The notes under the pieces: generated by a model
Seen by the model: the letters and a program-made list of their open reading frames with translations, nothing else
Databases searched by the model: none
What the model was told of the DNA's origin: nothing
Program-made: the position numbers and the translations under genes
In this document: piece after piece, positions 6,581-17,805 of the stretch
How the letters are laid out: each line of letters begins with the position of its first letter
Position numbering within the stretch: the first letter of the stretch is position 1
Assembly (NCBI GenBank): GCA_036005845.1
Contig: DASYQD010000175.1
Span: 19,779-83,778, forward strand
Direction of reading: 5' to 3'
Source of the DNA: DASYQD01 sp036005845
Lineage (GTDB): Bacteria; Acidobacteriota; Thermoanaerobaculia; Multivoradales; JAIOJS01
DNA length: 64,000 nucleotides

Positions 6581-8674
6581 CTACCCGGCCTTCTTCAGCA
6601 CCAGCTCCACCTCGCGCAACGACTCCGCCGCCCGCCCAAGCTGCTCCTCGTCGAGCTCCTCGCTGGCGAAGCTCTCCCGCAAATACAAATCCACCAACCG
6701 CGAAGTCGCCCCAGCCGCCGCCGGGAACCGCCCACCCGCGCTCTTCACCAACTGCAACGGCGCCATCGACCCCGGCACCGCCAACCCGCTGCGCTCCAAC
6801 CGCTCCCGCAAGCGGCGATAACTCTCCGTCGCCGTCCGCTTGCGATGCCGCCGCTGCCACCACAGCACCGCGATCACCACCAGCGCCACCACCGCGAACC
6901 CGATCGCCACCGGCACCCGCCACCGCTCCCAACTCCACCCCTCAGTCCCCGGCGCCGCCGTCCCACCCGGCAGCGTCTCGACGCTCGGCGACCCCGCATC
7001 CGGCACGCTCTGATTGCGCTGGAAGATCTTCCAGAACGACAGCCAAGCCGACCGCGCCTGTAGCAACAACTGCATCTGGTCGTAGAAGCCGAACGTCAAC
7101 ACGTAACGGTCCCAGCGGAACAACATGTAGTCCCACACTTCCGACACCAGCAACGGCAGATCGCGCTCCACCGCTCCCGGCCGCCCGGAAGCCGGCGTCG
7201 GGTCGAACAACTGCCAGCCGCGGTCCGGGAACCACGCCTCCACCCACGCGTGCGCGTTGCTCTGCCGCACCAGGTAATAACCCTCGAAGTCGTTCTCCTC
7301 GCCGCCGAGGAAGCCGGTGACGAAGCGCGCCGGGATCCCCTGGCTGCGCAACATCACCACCATCGCCGTGGCGAAGAACTCGCAGTGCCCGCGCCGCGTG
7401 CGGAAGAGGAAGTCCTCCAGCGCGAGCTGCCCCGACCGCCCGACGAAGTCCGTCGTGTACCCGTAACGCGTCGACAAATACTGCTCCAACCGCTCGGCGC
7501 GCTCGTAATCGCTGCCCTGCCCCATGCTCTGCGCGGCGAGGGCGGCGATGCGCGGCGTCACCGCGCGGCGGTCGAGGCTCGACTCGGCGCCGCTCTGCAG
7601 CTCCGGCGCCGGCAGGCTCTCCAGCGCCGGCTGGTCGGCCATGTCGACGTCGTACTGGAGCATCGCCGGCGGCACGTGGTAGAGCGCCACCGCGCCGCCG
7701 CGGTCGCGCGCCAGCGACGGCACCCGCACCCGCAGCCCCACCGCACGGACCGGCATCGGCAGCGCCGGGCTGTTCCACGGCAGCAGCCACACCTCGGCGT
7801 TCTGCGTCGGCCGTCCCGGCGCCAGCCGGAACGTGCCGCCGGGCTCGGGCGCCAGCGATTCGGCGTTGCCGTTGGCCCGCCAGGTCCGGCCGTCGTAGAG
7901 ATCGTAAGTGTCGGCCTTGAGGCGGATCTCACGCCGTGGCTTCGGCTGCGGCGAGAAGCGCATGCGCAACACCACCTGCCGCCCGGCGCGCGCGCTGCCG
8001 ATGCTGTCGAGCGTGATCAGGTCCGAGAAGCCGGCGGCCTTCACCACCGTGCCGGTGCCGGCGCCACGCACGAGGATGTAGGGGGTGCGGATGCGCGGCA
8101 GCAGCGCGAAGAGAGGCGCGCCGAGCGCGATCGCCGCCACCGTGGCGCCGATGACGAAGGCGCGCAGCGGCGCCTTCACCGGCTCCTCGCGGCGGTAGCC
8201 GAAGCGCGCCAGGACCGAGAAGTAGGCGAAGCGCGCCAGCACCGCCATGGACAGCGCCACGAACGCCGCCAGGTAGAGCATGATGCTCGGGTGCACGCTG
8301 GTGCCCATGGCGGCGAGGAAGAGGAAGAAGACGCCGATCACCACGTGCCACTTGTCGCGCTCCTGCCGCAGCGCGAAGAGCTTGACGCCGACGGCGAAGA
8401 GCGCGAGGTGGATGACGGGCCGCACGAGCTGTCCGCTCCAACGCACGACGAGATCGAGATAGAGCAGCGGCAGGTAGGCGAGGCCGAGCACGTTCATCGC
8501 CCAGCCCGGCAGCCAGGTGCCCGGGTCGCGCCAGGCGCGGCGCAGGAAGAGCGCCACCGCCGCCGCATAGAGGACGAGCACCGGCCACTCCAGCACCTCG
8601 TTGAAGGGCAGCGGCAGCGGCGCCAGCAGCGCCAGCAGGCCGAGCAGCAGGCGCTTCTCCTTGCCGAAGCTCAT
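6581..8674 (-). CDS. TgpA-like DUF3488/transglutaminase membrane protein
   Basis: This 697-residue membrane protein has several N-terminal helices (about 8-215, DUF3488-type), a large extracytoplasmic part with a transglutaminase-like domain, then one helix near 600-620 and a cytoplasmic helical tail. The papain-like triad is visible as Cys431 in 'RRGHCEFFATAM', His475 in 'NAHAWVEAW' and Asp491 in 'LFDPTPA'. Proteins of this type (TgpA of Pseudomonas) accompany MoxR and DUF58 proteins in a conserved operon thought to act in envelope or surface-protein maturation. The ATG overlaps the stop of the DUF58 gene by 4 bp (ATGA), so all three genes of this leftward operon are coupled. Its substrate is unknown. 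Confidence 0.9.
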   Translation of the reverse strand: MSFGKEKRLLLGLLALLAPLPLPFNEVLEWPVLVLYAAAVALFLRRAWRDPGTWLPGWAMNVLGLAYLPLLYLDLVVRWSGQLVRPVIHLALFAVGVKLFALRQERDKWHVVIGVFFLFLAAMGTSVHPSIMLYLAAFVALSMAVLARFAYFSVLARFGYRREEPVKAPLRAFVIGATVAAIALGAPLFALLPRIRTPYILVRGAGTGTVVKAAGFSDLITLDSIGSARAGRQVVLRMRFSPQPKPRREIRLKADTYDLYDGRTWRANGNAESLAPEPGGTFRLAPGRPTQNAEVWLLPWNSPALPMPVRAVGLRVRVPSLARDRGGAVALYHVPPAMLQYDVDMADQPALESLPAPELQSGAESSLDRRAVTPRIAALAAQSMGQGSDYERAERLEQYLSTRYGYTTDFVGRSGQLALEDFLFRTRRGHCEFFATAMVVMLRSQGIPARFVTGFLGGEENDFEGYYLVRQSNAHAWVEAWFPDRGWQLFDPTPASGRPGAVERDLPLLVSEVWDYMLFRWDRYVLTFGFYDQMQLLLQARSAWLSFWKIFQRNQSVPDAGSPSVETLPGGTAAPGTEGWSWERWRVPVAIGFAVVALVVIAVLWWQRRHRKRTATESYRRLRERLERSGLAVPGSMAPLQLVKSAGGRFPAAAGATSRLVDLYLRESFASEELDEEQLGRAAESLREVELVLKKAG

Positions 8675-9687
8675 GCCGCCGCCACCGGTTCCATCGCGAG
8701 CCGCAGCTGCGGCGCGTCGGCCGACGAGGGACGCAGCACGTCGGCAGCGAGCGGCCGCGGCTCGACCAGCGCCAGCGCCTCGAGCACCGCGCGCCGTTGC
8801 AGCGCGCCGCTGGCGAAGGGCAGCCGGTCCTCGCGCGTCACCAGCTCCACCTCGAAGCCGCGGCCGAGATAATCGACAGCGGCCGTCGCTGCTTCGCTGA
8901 CCAGCCGCTCGAAGCGCGCTTCCGCTTCCGGTGTCGACAGCGCGCCGACCGCGTTGTCGAAGACGATCGACAGCCGCCGCCCTTCCTCGGCTTCGCGCTC
9001 GGTGAAGACCATCGCGCCGGTGCGCGCCGTCTGCTTCCAGTGGATGCGCCGCGGGTCGTCACCCGAGCGGAAGGCACGCAGCGCGTGCAGGTCGTGGCCC
9101 CAGCCGACGCGCTGCGCGAAGCCCTCGCCGCGCGTCGAGGCGCGCTCGGGCGAGACGCCGCCAGCGGCGAAGAGCTCGGGGTAGACGAGCACCTCGGCGT
9201 CGACCGGGTAGCGCAATCCCTTGTGGAAGAAGCCGAGCGGGAAGATCGAGCCCACGTGCACCCACGAGAAACGGTGGCGCCCACGGCGCGGCACCAGCAG
9301 CTCGAGATAGCCGCGGCTGGTCCCGCGACGCGGCAGGTAGGGCACGAGCAACGGCTGCCCCGGCTCGCCGAGCGTGAACACCAACAGCCAACGCGGCAGC
9401 AAACGGCCGCCGTGCCGCACGAGGAGGCGCAGATGGAACGGCCGGTTGGCGAACACCTCGCTCGGCGCTTCGAGCTCGAGCCGAAGGCCCTGCAGGTTGA
9501 CGCGCGAGGTGAGGCCCGATACGACGAGCACGCCCAGCATCACCGCGAGGACGATGTAGAGCGCGTTGTTGCCGGTATTGGTGGCGGCGACGCCGACGAG
9601 CAGGCAGCCGACGACGTAGCCGATGCCGACGCGGGTGGGGCGGATGCGCTCGGGGACGGGCCACTTCCAGCCGCGGCGGAAAGCCAT
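8671..9687 (-). CDS. DUF58 domain protein (MoxR-associated)
   Basis: This is a 338-residue DUF58 protein. Two hydrophobic helices near the N-terminus ('IGYVVGCLLVGVAATNTGNN', then 'LYIVLAVMLGVLVVSGL') are followed by a beta-rich segment and the DUF58 core with the hallmark 'GDDPRRIHWKQTARTG' and 'FTEREAEEGRR', ahead of a vWA-like fold. It is a predicted partner of the MoxR ATPase encoded just upstream, whose stop lies 2 bp before this ATG. The start at 9687 was preferred over a longer opening because the latter overlaps the MoxR gene. Family function is poorly defined. The genetic setting suggests complex assembly at the membrane. Confidence 0.88.
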   Translation of the reverse strand: MAFRRGWKWPVPERIRPTRVGIGYVVGCLLVGVAATNTGNNALYIVLAVMLGVLVVSGLTSRVNLQGLRLELEAPSEVFANRPFHLRLLVRHGGRLLPRWLLVFTLGEPGQPLLVPYLPRRGTSRGYLELLVPRRGRHRFSWVHVGSIFPLGFFHKGLRYPVDAEVLVYPELFAAGGVSPERASTRGEGFAQRVGWGHDLHALRAFRSGDDPRRIHWKQTARTGAMVFTEREAEEGRRLSIVFDNAVGALSTPEAEARFERLVSEAATAAVDYLGRGFEVELVTREDRLPFASGALQRRAVLEALALVEPRPLAADVLRPSSADAPQLRLAMEPVAAA

Positions 9688-9689
9688 GG

Positions 9690-10664
<975 letters not shown>

Positions 10665-10749
10665 CGCCAGGGAGGAGGTCGAGATTCTAACGGACGCCGC
10701 GCGCCGACCGTCGTGGCGAAAGGCTCGAAATGGCCGAGCACGGTGGGTA

Positions 10750-10781
10750 TTGACAGTAGCGTAATCCAGGCGTAATCTGCT
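10750..10781 (+). promoter_or_regulatory. Candidate recA promoter with overlapping direct repeat
   Basis: TTGACA (10750-10755), a 17-bp spacer and TAATCT (10773-10778) make a plausible sigma-70 promoter about 140 bp upstream of recA. Two copies of GCGTAATC spaced by three bases lie in the spacer and over the -10, which could be a repressor site. No CTG-N10-CAG, GAAC-N4-GTTC or GTTC-N7-GTTC LexA box was recognised nearby. Confidence 0.45.
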
Positions 10782-10917
10782 CCGCGAGGTCGACACCGCA
10801 GGAGCTGAGCCAATCCGGCTATCCTTTCCGTTTGTAGCCACAGCACAGCCGAGGGAACGCGCGGCGTGCGACCGTCCGCAACAGCGGCGGCCACCCTGAA
10901 AAGCATCTGGAGAACGT

Positions 10918-11961
<1,044 letters not shown>

Positions 11962-11983
11962 GCGCTTGGCGCAGGCAGCGCTC

Positions 11984-13066
11984 TCACCCCATGAACCGCC
12001 GCAGCCAGGGGTTGCGCGCGCCCTTGCCCAGCGCCTTGAGCTCGGCAAGCGGGCGCGGCAGCAGCGCGAGCTGCCCCTTCTGCAGCTGCAGCAGCACCAG
12101 GTCCATGCGCTCCTCGCGGCGGTCGGCGGGGACGTCGGTGAGCACCAGGTCGCCAAGCGAGCGGCTGCCGTCCATCAGCCGGTAGAACGCCATCTCGTCG
12201 GCACGCACCGCCTCGATCTCCTCGCCTTCCACCCATAGCGGATAGAAGCGGTGCAGCCACTCGAGCGGCAGCGACAGGTGGCGCGGCGAGAAGAGCACCT
12301 CCTCCTCGTTGGCCTGCTCGAGCATGAGGTCGAACATGCGGATCTCGCTCGAGGCGCCCGAGACCTCGTCGAGCCGGTCCACCTCGAGCGTGCCGTCGAC
12401 GAGCAGCTGGTAGGTGGCCTCGAGGAACCGGAAGCGCGAGCCGTGCACCAGCTCGTAGAGCTCGTCGACGCGCCGCGGTCGGTCGACGCTGGCGAGGATC
12501 TGTTTGACGAGAGGCGAACGGTCGCCCGGCGGCGGCGGCCCGCCCGGCCGCAGCACGACGCCGTCATGCACCAGGACCTGGCGGATGCGTTCGTGCTCGT
12601 CGGCCCAGCGCGTCCCCTCCAGCGACAGCGCCAGCGGGTCGAGCGGCTCGGTGAGACGGTCGCCGACCTCCGGCATCTCCTGCAGGAAGTAGAAGACGCC
12701 GTGGTCCCAGATGAAGAGGTCGCATACCCGCTCTTCGACATGCTTGGCGAGCGCGTAAGCGCACTCCTGCGCCGAGAGCAGGCCGAGGTCGACGAGCGCG
12801 GTGCCCAGCCGCGCGCCGGAGACGCGGCAGAGGGCGAGGGCCTCCAGCAGCTTGCGGCGCTGGAGGTAGCCGTTGAGCAGCAGATGCTGGCCGAAGTACT
12901 CCGAGGGATCGCCGGCGATGCAGCCGAGGATGAGGCCGCGCTCGAAGATCACCCGCTTCTCGCGCCGCGCCGTACGCACCACCAGCGACCCCGAGCGCCG
13001 CTCGTTGTGCGGCCACTGCAGCAGGTCGGAGAGGGACATCGCGCCCAGCCGGCCGGTGAATTCCAT
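11984..13066 (-). CDS. DUF4388 domain protein
   Basis: This is a 360-residue cytoplasmic protein with an N-terminal DUF4388 (PATAN-like) domain, about residues 1-95 ('MEFTGRLGAMSLSDLLQWPH', then 'RSGSLVVR' and 'FERGLILGC'). Such domains occur in signalling proteins of Acidobacteriota, myxobacteria and cyanobacteria and are often linked to two-component or GTPase systems. A second, winged-helix-like region ('VKQILASVDRPRRVDELYEL') lies at about 200-270, and the C-terminal 100 residues are unassigned. It is convergent with recA, 22 bp away. No catalytic residues are evident, so an adaptor or regulatory role is more likely than an enzyme. Confidence 0.8.
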   Translation of the reverse strand: MEFTGRLGAMSLSDLLQWPHNERRSGSLVVRTARREKRVIFERGLILGCIAGDPSEYFGQHLLLNGYLQRRKLLEALALCRVSGARLGTALVDLGLLSAQECAYALAKHVEERVCDLFIWDHGVFYFLQEMPEVGDRLTEPLDPLALSLEGTRWADEHERIRQVLVHDGVVLRPGGPPPPGDRSPLVKQILASVDRPRRVDELYELVHGSRFRFLEATYQLLVDGTLEVDRLDEVSGASSEIRMFDLMLEQANEEEVLFSPRHLSLPLEWLHRFYPLWVEGEEIEAVRADEMAFYRLMDGSRSLGDLVLTDVPADRREERMDLVLLQLQKGQLALLPRPLAELKALGKGARNPWLRRFMG

Positions 13067-13220
13067 CTGTCCCGCGATGCTATCGCCACCGTGGCGCGCC
13101 GGCGGCGCGACGCTTCACAGCTCGCTGACGGCGCCCTTCGCGCTAAGCTGCGGCCTCGCCGCCGGGCATGCGGCAACCCAGACGTGCCGCGCGGCGCCCG
13201 CCAGCGTCAGACCTCCAACC

Positions 13221-14693
13221 GTGATCCTCGCCGCGATCTACTTCGCCAGCCTGCTGTTGCTGTGCCTCTACGGCGCCCACCGCTGCCTGCTGGTGTGGCT
13301 CTACTTCCGCCACGCCGACCGGCAGCCGGTCGCGCGCGACCGCTTCGCCACGCCGCCGCGCGTGCTCGTGCAGCTGCCGATGTACAACGAGCGCTTCGTC
13401 GCCGAGCGCCTCATCGCGGCGGTGGCGGCGCTACGCTGGCCGCGCGAGCGGCTCGAGATCCAGGTGCTCGACGACTCGACCGACGACACGGGGGCAATCG
13501 CGCAGGCCGCCGTCGACCGCTGGCGCGCGCAAGGCGTGCCGATCGTGCGCCTCCACCGCCGCGACCGCCACGGCTTCAAGGCCGGCGCGCTGCAGGCGGG
13601 CCTCGCGCGTACGGACGCCGAGCTCATCGCCATCTTCGACGCCGACTTCGTGCCCGATCCCGATTTCCTTCTCCGCACCGTCGACTTCTTCACCGATTCG
13701 GCTGTCGGGATGGTGCAGGTGCGCTGGGGCCACCTCAACCGCCGCTTCTCGCTGCTCACCCGCGCGGAGGCGGCCTACCTCGACGGCCACTTCCTGCTCG
13801 AGTCCTGCGCGCGCTTCCGCTCCGGCCGGCTCTTCAACTTCAACGGCACCGCCGGCGTGTGGAGGCGCACTGCCATCGAGGACGCCGGCGGCTGGCAGCA
13901 CGACACGCTGACCGAGGACCTCGACCTCTCCTACCGCGCGCAGCTGCGCGGCTGGCGCTTCCTCTTCGTGCGCGACCCGGTCTGCCCGGGCGAGCTGCCG
14001 GTGGAGATGAACGGCTTCAAGACACAGCAGCACCGCTGGGCCAAAGGCGGCGTGCAGACGGCGCGCAAGCTGCTGCCGGCGATCCTGCGCAGCAAGCTGC
14101 CGCTGGCGCTCAAGGTCGAGGCCTTCTTCCACCTCACCAACAACCTGGCGGCGCTGCTCTTCCTCGCCGTCGCCTTCTGCCGGCCGGCTCGCCTCTCCGA
14201 GTGGCGCGGCCTCGCCTACCTGCTGCGCGTCGACGTGCCGGTGCTGCTGCTGGCGACGGCGTCGACCTGCACCTTCTACCTGCTGGCCCAGCGCGAGGCG
14301 GGCGTGTCGAGGCGCGAGCGGCTGCTGCTGCTGCCGGTGCTCATCGCCACCGGCGTGGGCGTTTCGCTCAACAACGCCCGCGCCGTGGTCGAGGGGCTCT
14401 TCGGACCGGCGGGTAACTTCGTGCGCACGCCGAAGTACGCGGTGACCGGCGGCGAGAGCAAGTTTCGACAGTTGCGGACCTACCACCGTTCGGCTGCAGT
14501 GTGGACGGTCGCCGAGGTGCTGTGCGCCGTCTGGTTCGCCGCCCTCGTCGTGCACACCGCCGAGCACGCCGACTGGCTGGCGATGGTCTTTTACGCGCTG
14601 CTCGCCTGGGGCTTCGGCTACGTCGCGACCCTGAGCCTGCTGCAGAGCCGCGGCGCGGCGCCACCGCTCCCCGCGCCGGCGCCGGCGGCGTAG
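13221..14693 (+). CDS. Family-2 glycosyltransferase, processive cellulose-synthase-like
   Basis: This 490-residue membrane GT2 enzyme has an N-terminal helix (2-25), a cytosolic GT-A domain and four or more C-terminal helices. Catalytic marks are 'LDDSTDDT', 'FDADFVPD' (DxD), 'TEDLDLSYR' and 'QQHRWAKGG' (QxxRW), the pattern of processive synthases that couple polymerisation to translocation. The GTG at 13221 was chosen because it precedes the first hydrophobic helix. An in-frame opening reaching 12873 overlaps the opposite DUF4388 gene and is unlikely. The product could be a beta-glucan or mannan. There is no adjacent BcsB-like partner, but an exported 1009-residue protein follows on the same strand. 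Confidence 0.88.
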   Translation: MILAAIYFASLLLLCLYGAHRCLLVWLYFRHADRQPVARDRFATPPRVLVQLPMYNERFVAERLIAAVAALRWPRERLEIQVLDDSTDDTGAIAQAAVDRWRAQGVPIVRLHRRDRHGFKAGALQAGLARTDAELIAIFDADFVPDPDFLLRTVDFFTDSAVGMVQVRWGHLNRRFSLLTRAEAAYLDGHFLLESCARFRSGRLFNFNGTAGVWRRTAIEDAGGWQHDTLTEDLDLSYRAQLRGWRFLFVRDPVCPGELPVEMNGFKTQQHRWAKGGVQTARKLLPAILRSKLPLALKVEAFFHLTNNLAALLFLAVAFCRPARLSEWRGLAYLLRVDVPVLLLATASTCTFYLLAQREAGVSRRERLLLLPVLIATGVGVSLNNARAVVEGLFGPAGNFVRTPKYAVTGGESKFRQLRTYHRSAAVWTVAEVLCAVWFAALVVHTAEHADWLAMVFYALLAWGFGYVATLSLLQSRGAAPPLPAPAPAA

Positions 14694-14738
14694 TACCAGC
14701 GCGCGCTGCTCGCGCCCGCTCTCTCGCTTTGCCGCACC

Positions 14739-14775
14739 GTGACAATGCCGGTCGCGGCCCGTATCCTGTTCCGCC
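14739..14775 (+). promoter_or_regulatory. Promoter abutting the 14776 start codon; probable leaderless mRNA
   Basis: GTGACA (14739-14744), a 17-bp spacer and TATCCT (14762-14767) lie directly before the ATG at 14776. Only 8 bases separate the -10 from the start codon, so the transcript should begin at or within two bases of the ATG. No ribosome-binding site is present. Confidence 0.5.
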
Positions 14776-17700
14776 ATGAGAGTGAACTTCCGGCCATTGG
14801 CCTTGCTCGCTTACGCGTCCTCCGCTCTGCTCGCCTCGGCCGCGGCGCACGCCGCGGCACCGCCTTGCAAGCCGTGCGCTGGCGTCACCACTTCGAGCGT
14901 CGGCGAGGCGGTTGCCGCGCTGCAGCAAGCGCCCCGCGTCGCCGAGGACGCCCGCCTCTACGTGCGCTGGCGCCACGACGCCTTGCGGGATTGGGACCCG
15001 GCGCCGGCGCGAGCGATCGCCGACGCCGGCGGCACGCCGTGGGTCGAGATCGCCTTCCACACCCCGTCGCCGCTCGTCGAGCACGCCGGCGAGCTGGAGC
15101 GCGAGCTCGGCGGCCTCGCCGCGATGGCGAAGAACGCCGGCCCGCTGCTCCACTTCGAGATCGTCTGGGAGCCGCAGGTCGATTCGGCGGCGCAGGCCGA
15201 TCCGCCCGACCGCCTCGTGCAGTACGCCTTCCTGCTCAAGCGCGCCGCCGTCGTCGTCACCGGCGCCATCCCCGACGCGCGCGTGCTCACCGGCCCGCTG
15301 CCGGCCGACGCCGACGCATTGCGTGCGCTCTACGCGCAAGACCTCGCGGCGTACGCCGACGGCGTCGTGCTGCAGGGGCCGGTCGCGGACGGCGCGCTGC
15401 AGAAGGTCCTCAGCGCGCTCGAGGAGCTCGACCCGGGACGGCCGCTGGCGATCGTCGGGCTGGCGTGGCCGACGCCGAGCGAGCTGACGGTGGCCGAGGC
15501 CGCGCGGCTCGGCGCGCTCGGCGCATCGATCGCGCTTTTCGACCTGCCACCGGAGCCGGCGCCCGCCGAGCCAGCTGGGGCTCCCGCTGAGTCGGCAACT
15601 CCGCAACCCTCGTCGCCGGCGGAGGCGGCCACCGCACCTCAGCCCGCGACGCCGCCACCGCCGCGCCCCTCGCTCGCACCGCTCGCCGTGCTCGCCAACG
15701 AGACCAGGGGCGACCTCGCCTACGACGCTTCGTCGAGCCCGCCGTCGACATGGTCGTTCGCGCGCGCCAAGGACCTCGGCCTGCGCGTCGTCGCCCGCCG
15801 CCCCGGCGACGAGCCGCTGGCGCTCGCCTTCGACGACCCGACGCTCACCGCGCCCGAGGTAGTGAGCCTGCGCACCGGCGAGGCGCAGGCCGTCGCCGGC
15901 GCGAGCGGCCCGAAGGGCGTGCGGCTGCGCATCTCGGCGCCGGTGGCGCTGATCCGCCTCTCTCGCCGCGAAGCGGCCGACCTGCGGACGATTCGTGGCT
16001 CCGAAGAAGTGGCGACCGAGCGGCAGATGCCGGTCGAGGAGATCCTCCGCCGCCTGCAGGCCTTCGACGACGCGCAGGCACGCCGGCTCGACCACTACCA
16101 AGCCACCAACACCACCAACCTCCGTTTCCAGGGCGCCGGCGAGCAGGGCGTCGAGGTGACCTTCCGCGGCCCATTCTTCTATCGCGAAGGAAAAGGTTTC
16201 GATTGGGCGTGGGAGGACCTCTTCATCGGCGGCGTCAAGTGGCGCGGCAAGACGCTGCCCGAGATCCCGCTCCTGCAACCCGAGAAGGCGGCGGCGATGC
16301 CGCTGCAGATCCACTTCACGCGCGAGTACCGCTACCGCCTGCGCGGCACCGACACGATCGACGGCCGCCCGGTGTGGGTGGTCGACTTCGAGCCCGCCGA
16401 CGCGACGGTTGCGGCCAGCGGCAAGCTCTACCAGGGAACCGTCTGGATCGACCGCGAGCACTACGGCCGCGTGCGCACGCGCGGCCTGCAGGTGGGCTTG
16501 ACCGGCGACGTCATCTCCAACGAGGAGACGCTCGAGTACAAGCCAGTCGACGCCGCCGGCAAACCCGCCGCGTGGACGCCCGACGCCTACTGGCTGCCGC
16601 TGCGCGTGCTCGGCCAGCAGCTCCTCTCCGTCGTCAACTCGACGACGGTGGTCGAGAAGGAGACGCTGCTTTCCAACCTCGTCCTCAACGGCGCCGACTT
16701 CGAGGAGAAGCTCGCCGCCGTGCAGCAAAGCGACGCCACCATGGTGCGCGACACCGCGCAGGGCATGCGCTACCTGGTCAAGCAGAACGGCAGCGGCGAG
16801 CGCGTGGTCAAAGAAGGCTTCGACACCAACAAGCTCTTCCTGCTCGGCGGCGTCTTCTACGACGACGCCCTCGACTACCCGCTGCCGCTCGCCGGCGTCA
16901 ACTACTTCTCGTTCGACGTCAAGGGCACCGGCCAGCAGGCCAACCTCTTCTTCGGCGGCGCGCTGCTGCAGGCCAACATCGCGCAGCCCAAGCTGCTCGG
17001 CAGCCGCTTCGACGCCGGCGCCGACTTCTTCGCCCTCGCCCTCGGCCTCGGCGACGAGGTCTATTCCGGCGACACCAAGCTCACCGGCGAGACGGTGAAG
17101 ATCGCGCCGGCGCACGTCAACCTCAAGATCGGCCGCCCGCTGGGCAGCTTCTTCCGCCTCGGCGCCACCTACGGCGTCAACTGGTTCCGCTTCTCCGACG
17201 ACGACGAGACGGCCTCCGACTTCGTCATCCCCTCCGACCACTTCCTGCACTCCTTCGAGCTCGAGGGCCGCTACTCGCGCGCCGGCTACCGCATCTCGGC
17301 AAGCGGCAGCTTCAACAAGCGCTCGACGTGGGAGCCGTGGGGGTTCCCCGGCACCTTCGACCCGGCGACCAAGGACTTCCAGCGCTGGGACGTGCGCGCC
17401 GCCAAGAGCTGGTACCTACCGCGCTTCCAGCGCCTCGGACTCGAGCTCGACTACCTCGACGGCAAGGACCTCGACCGCTTCAGCAAGTACCAGTTCGGCT
17501 TCTTCGGCGCCAGCCGCGTGCACGGCTATCAGTCGGGCAAGGTGCGCGCCGAGAGCGCCTACGCGGCGCACGTCTCCTACGGCGTCGGCGTCGGCGAGGT
17601 GGTGCGACTCGACTTGATCGGCGACGCGGCGTGGGCGACCGACGAGGCGAGCGGCCTCGACCGCGAGCTGCTATCCGGCATCGGCCTGGCCGGCTCCTTC

Positions 17701-17805
17701 ATGGGTCCATGGCAGACGGTGGTGCAGCTCGACGTCGGCACCCCGCTGGCGGGGCCCGACAGTGGGTTCGTGGCGTACCTGGTCTTTCTGAAGCTGTTCA
17801 AGTGA
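14776..17805 (+). CDS. Large exported protein, probable outer-membrane association
   Basis: This 1009-residue protein was not matched to a named family. A signal peptide is visible (residues 1-27, 'LALLAYASSALLASAAAHA'). Residues 30-258 alternate strands and helices in a pattern suggestive of a TIM-barrel or glycosidase-like fold ('WVEIAFHTPSP', 'HFEIVWEPQ'). A Pro/Ala-rich linker spans about 258-300. Residues 300-660 are mixed, and 670-1009 are rich in alternating aromatic and polar residues with Asp/Gly turns, like an outer-membrane beta-barrel ('YFSFDVKGTGQQANLFFGGA'). The last residues are 'YLVFLKLFK'. It follows a processive GT2 gene and overlaps the Smr gene by 4 bp. A role in polymer export or surface processing is only a guess. 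Confidence 0.65.
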   Translation: MRVNFRPLALLAYASSALLASAAAHAAAPPCKPCAGVTTSSVGEAVAALQQAPRVAEDARLYVRWRHDALRDWDPAPARAIADAGGTPWVEIAFHTPSPLVEHAGELERELGGLAAMAKNAGPLLHFEIVWEPQVDSAAQADPPDRLVQYAFLLKRAAVVVTGAIPDARVLTGPLPADADALRALYAQDLAAYADGVVLQGPVADGALQKVLSALEELDPGRPLAIVGLAWPTPSELTVAEAARLGALGASIALFDLPPEPAPAEPAGAPAESATPQPSSPAEAATAPQPATPPPPRPSLAPLAVLANETRGDLAYDASSSPPSTWSFARAKDLGLRVVARRPGDEPLALAFDDPTLTAPEVVSLRTGEAQAVAGASGPKGVRLRISAPVALIRLSRREAADLRTIRGSEEVATERQMPVEEILRRLQAFDDAQARRLDHYQATNTTNLRFQGAGEQGVEVTFRGPFFYREGKGFDWAWEDLFIGGVKWRGKTLPEIPLLQPEKAAAMPLQIHFTREYRYRLRGTDTIDGRPVWVVDFEPADATVAASGKLYQGTVWIDREHYGRVRTRGLQVGLTGDVISNEETLEYKPVDAAGKPAAWTPDAYWLPLRVLGQQLLSVVNSTTVVEKETLLSNLVLNGADFEEKLAAVQQSDATMVRDTAQGMRYLVKQNGSGERVVKEGFDTNKLFLLGGVFYDDALDYPLPLAGVNYFSFDVKGTGQQANLFFGGALLQANIAQPKLLGSRFDAGADFFALALGLGDEVYSGDTKLTGETVKIAPAHVNLKIGRPLGSFFRLGATYGVNWFRFSDDDETASDFVIPSDHFLHSFELEGRYSRAGYRISASGSFNKRSTWEPWGFPGTFDPATKDFQRWDVRAAKSWYLPRFQRLGLELDYLDGKDLDRFSKYQFGFFGASRVHGYQSGKVRAESAYAAHVSYGVGVGEVVRLDLIGDAAWATDEASGLDRELLSGIGLAGSFMGPWQTVVQLDVGTPLAGPDSGFVAYLVFLKLFK

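Noticed and set aside
14368..17250. 960-codon open frame on the minus strand
   Set aside because: It lies antisense to the 1009-residue exported protein and part of the GT2 gene, has the Arg/Val/Glu/Ala-rich composition of GC-rich shadow frames and no domain.
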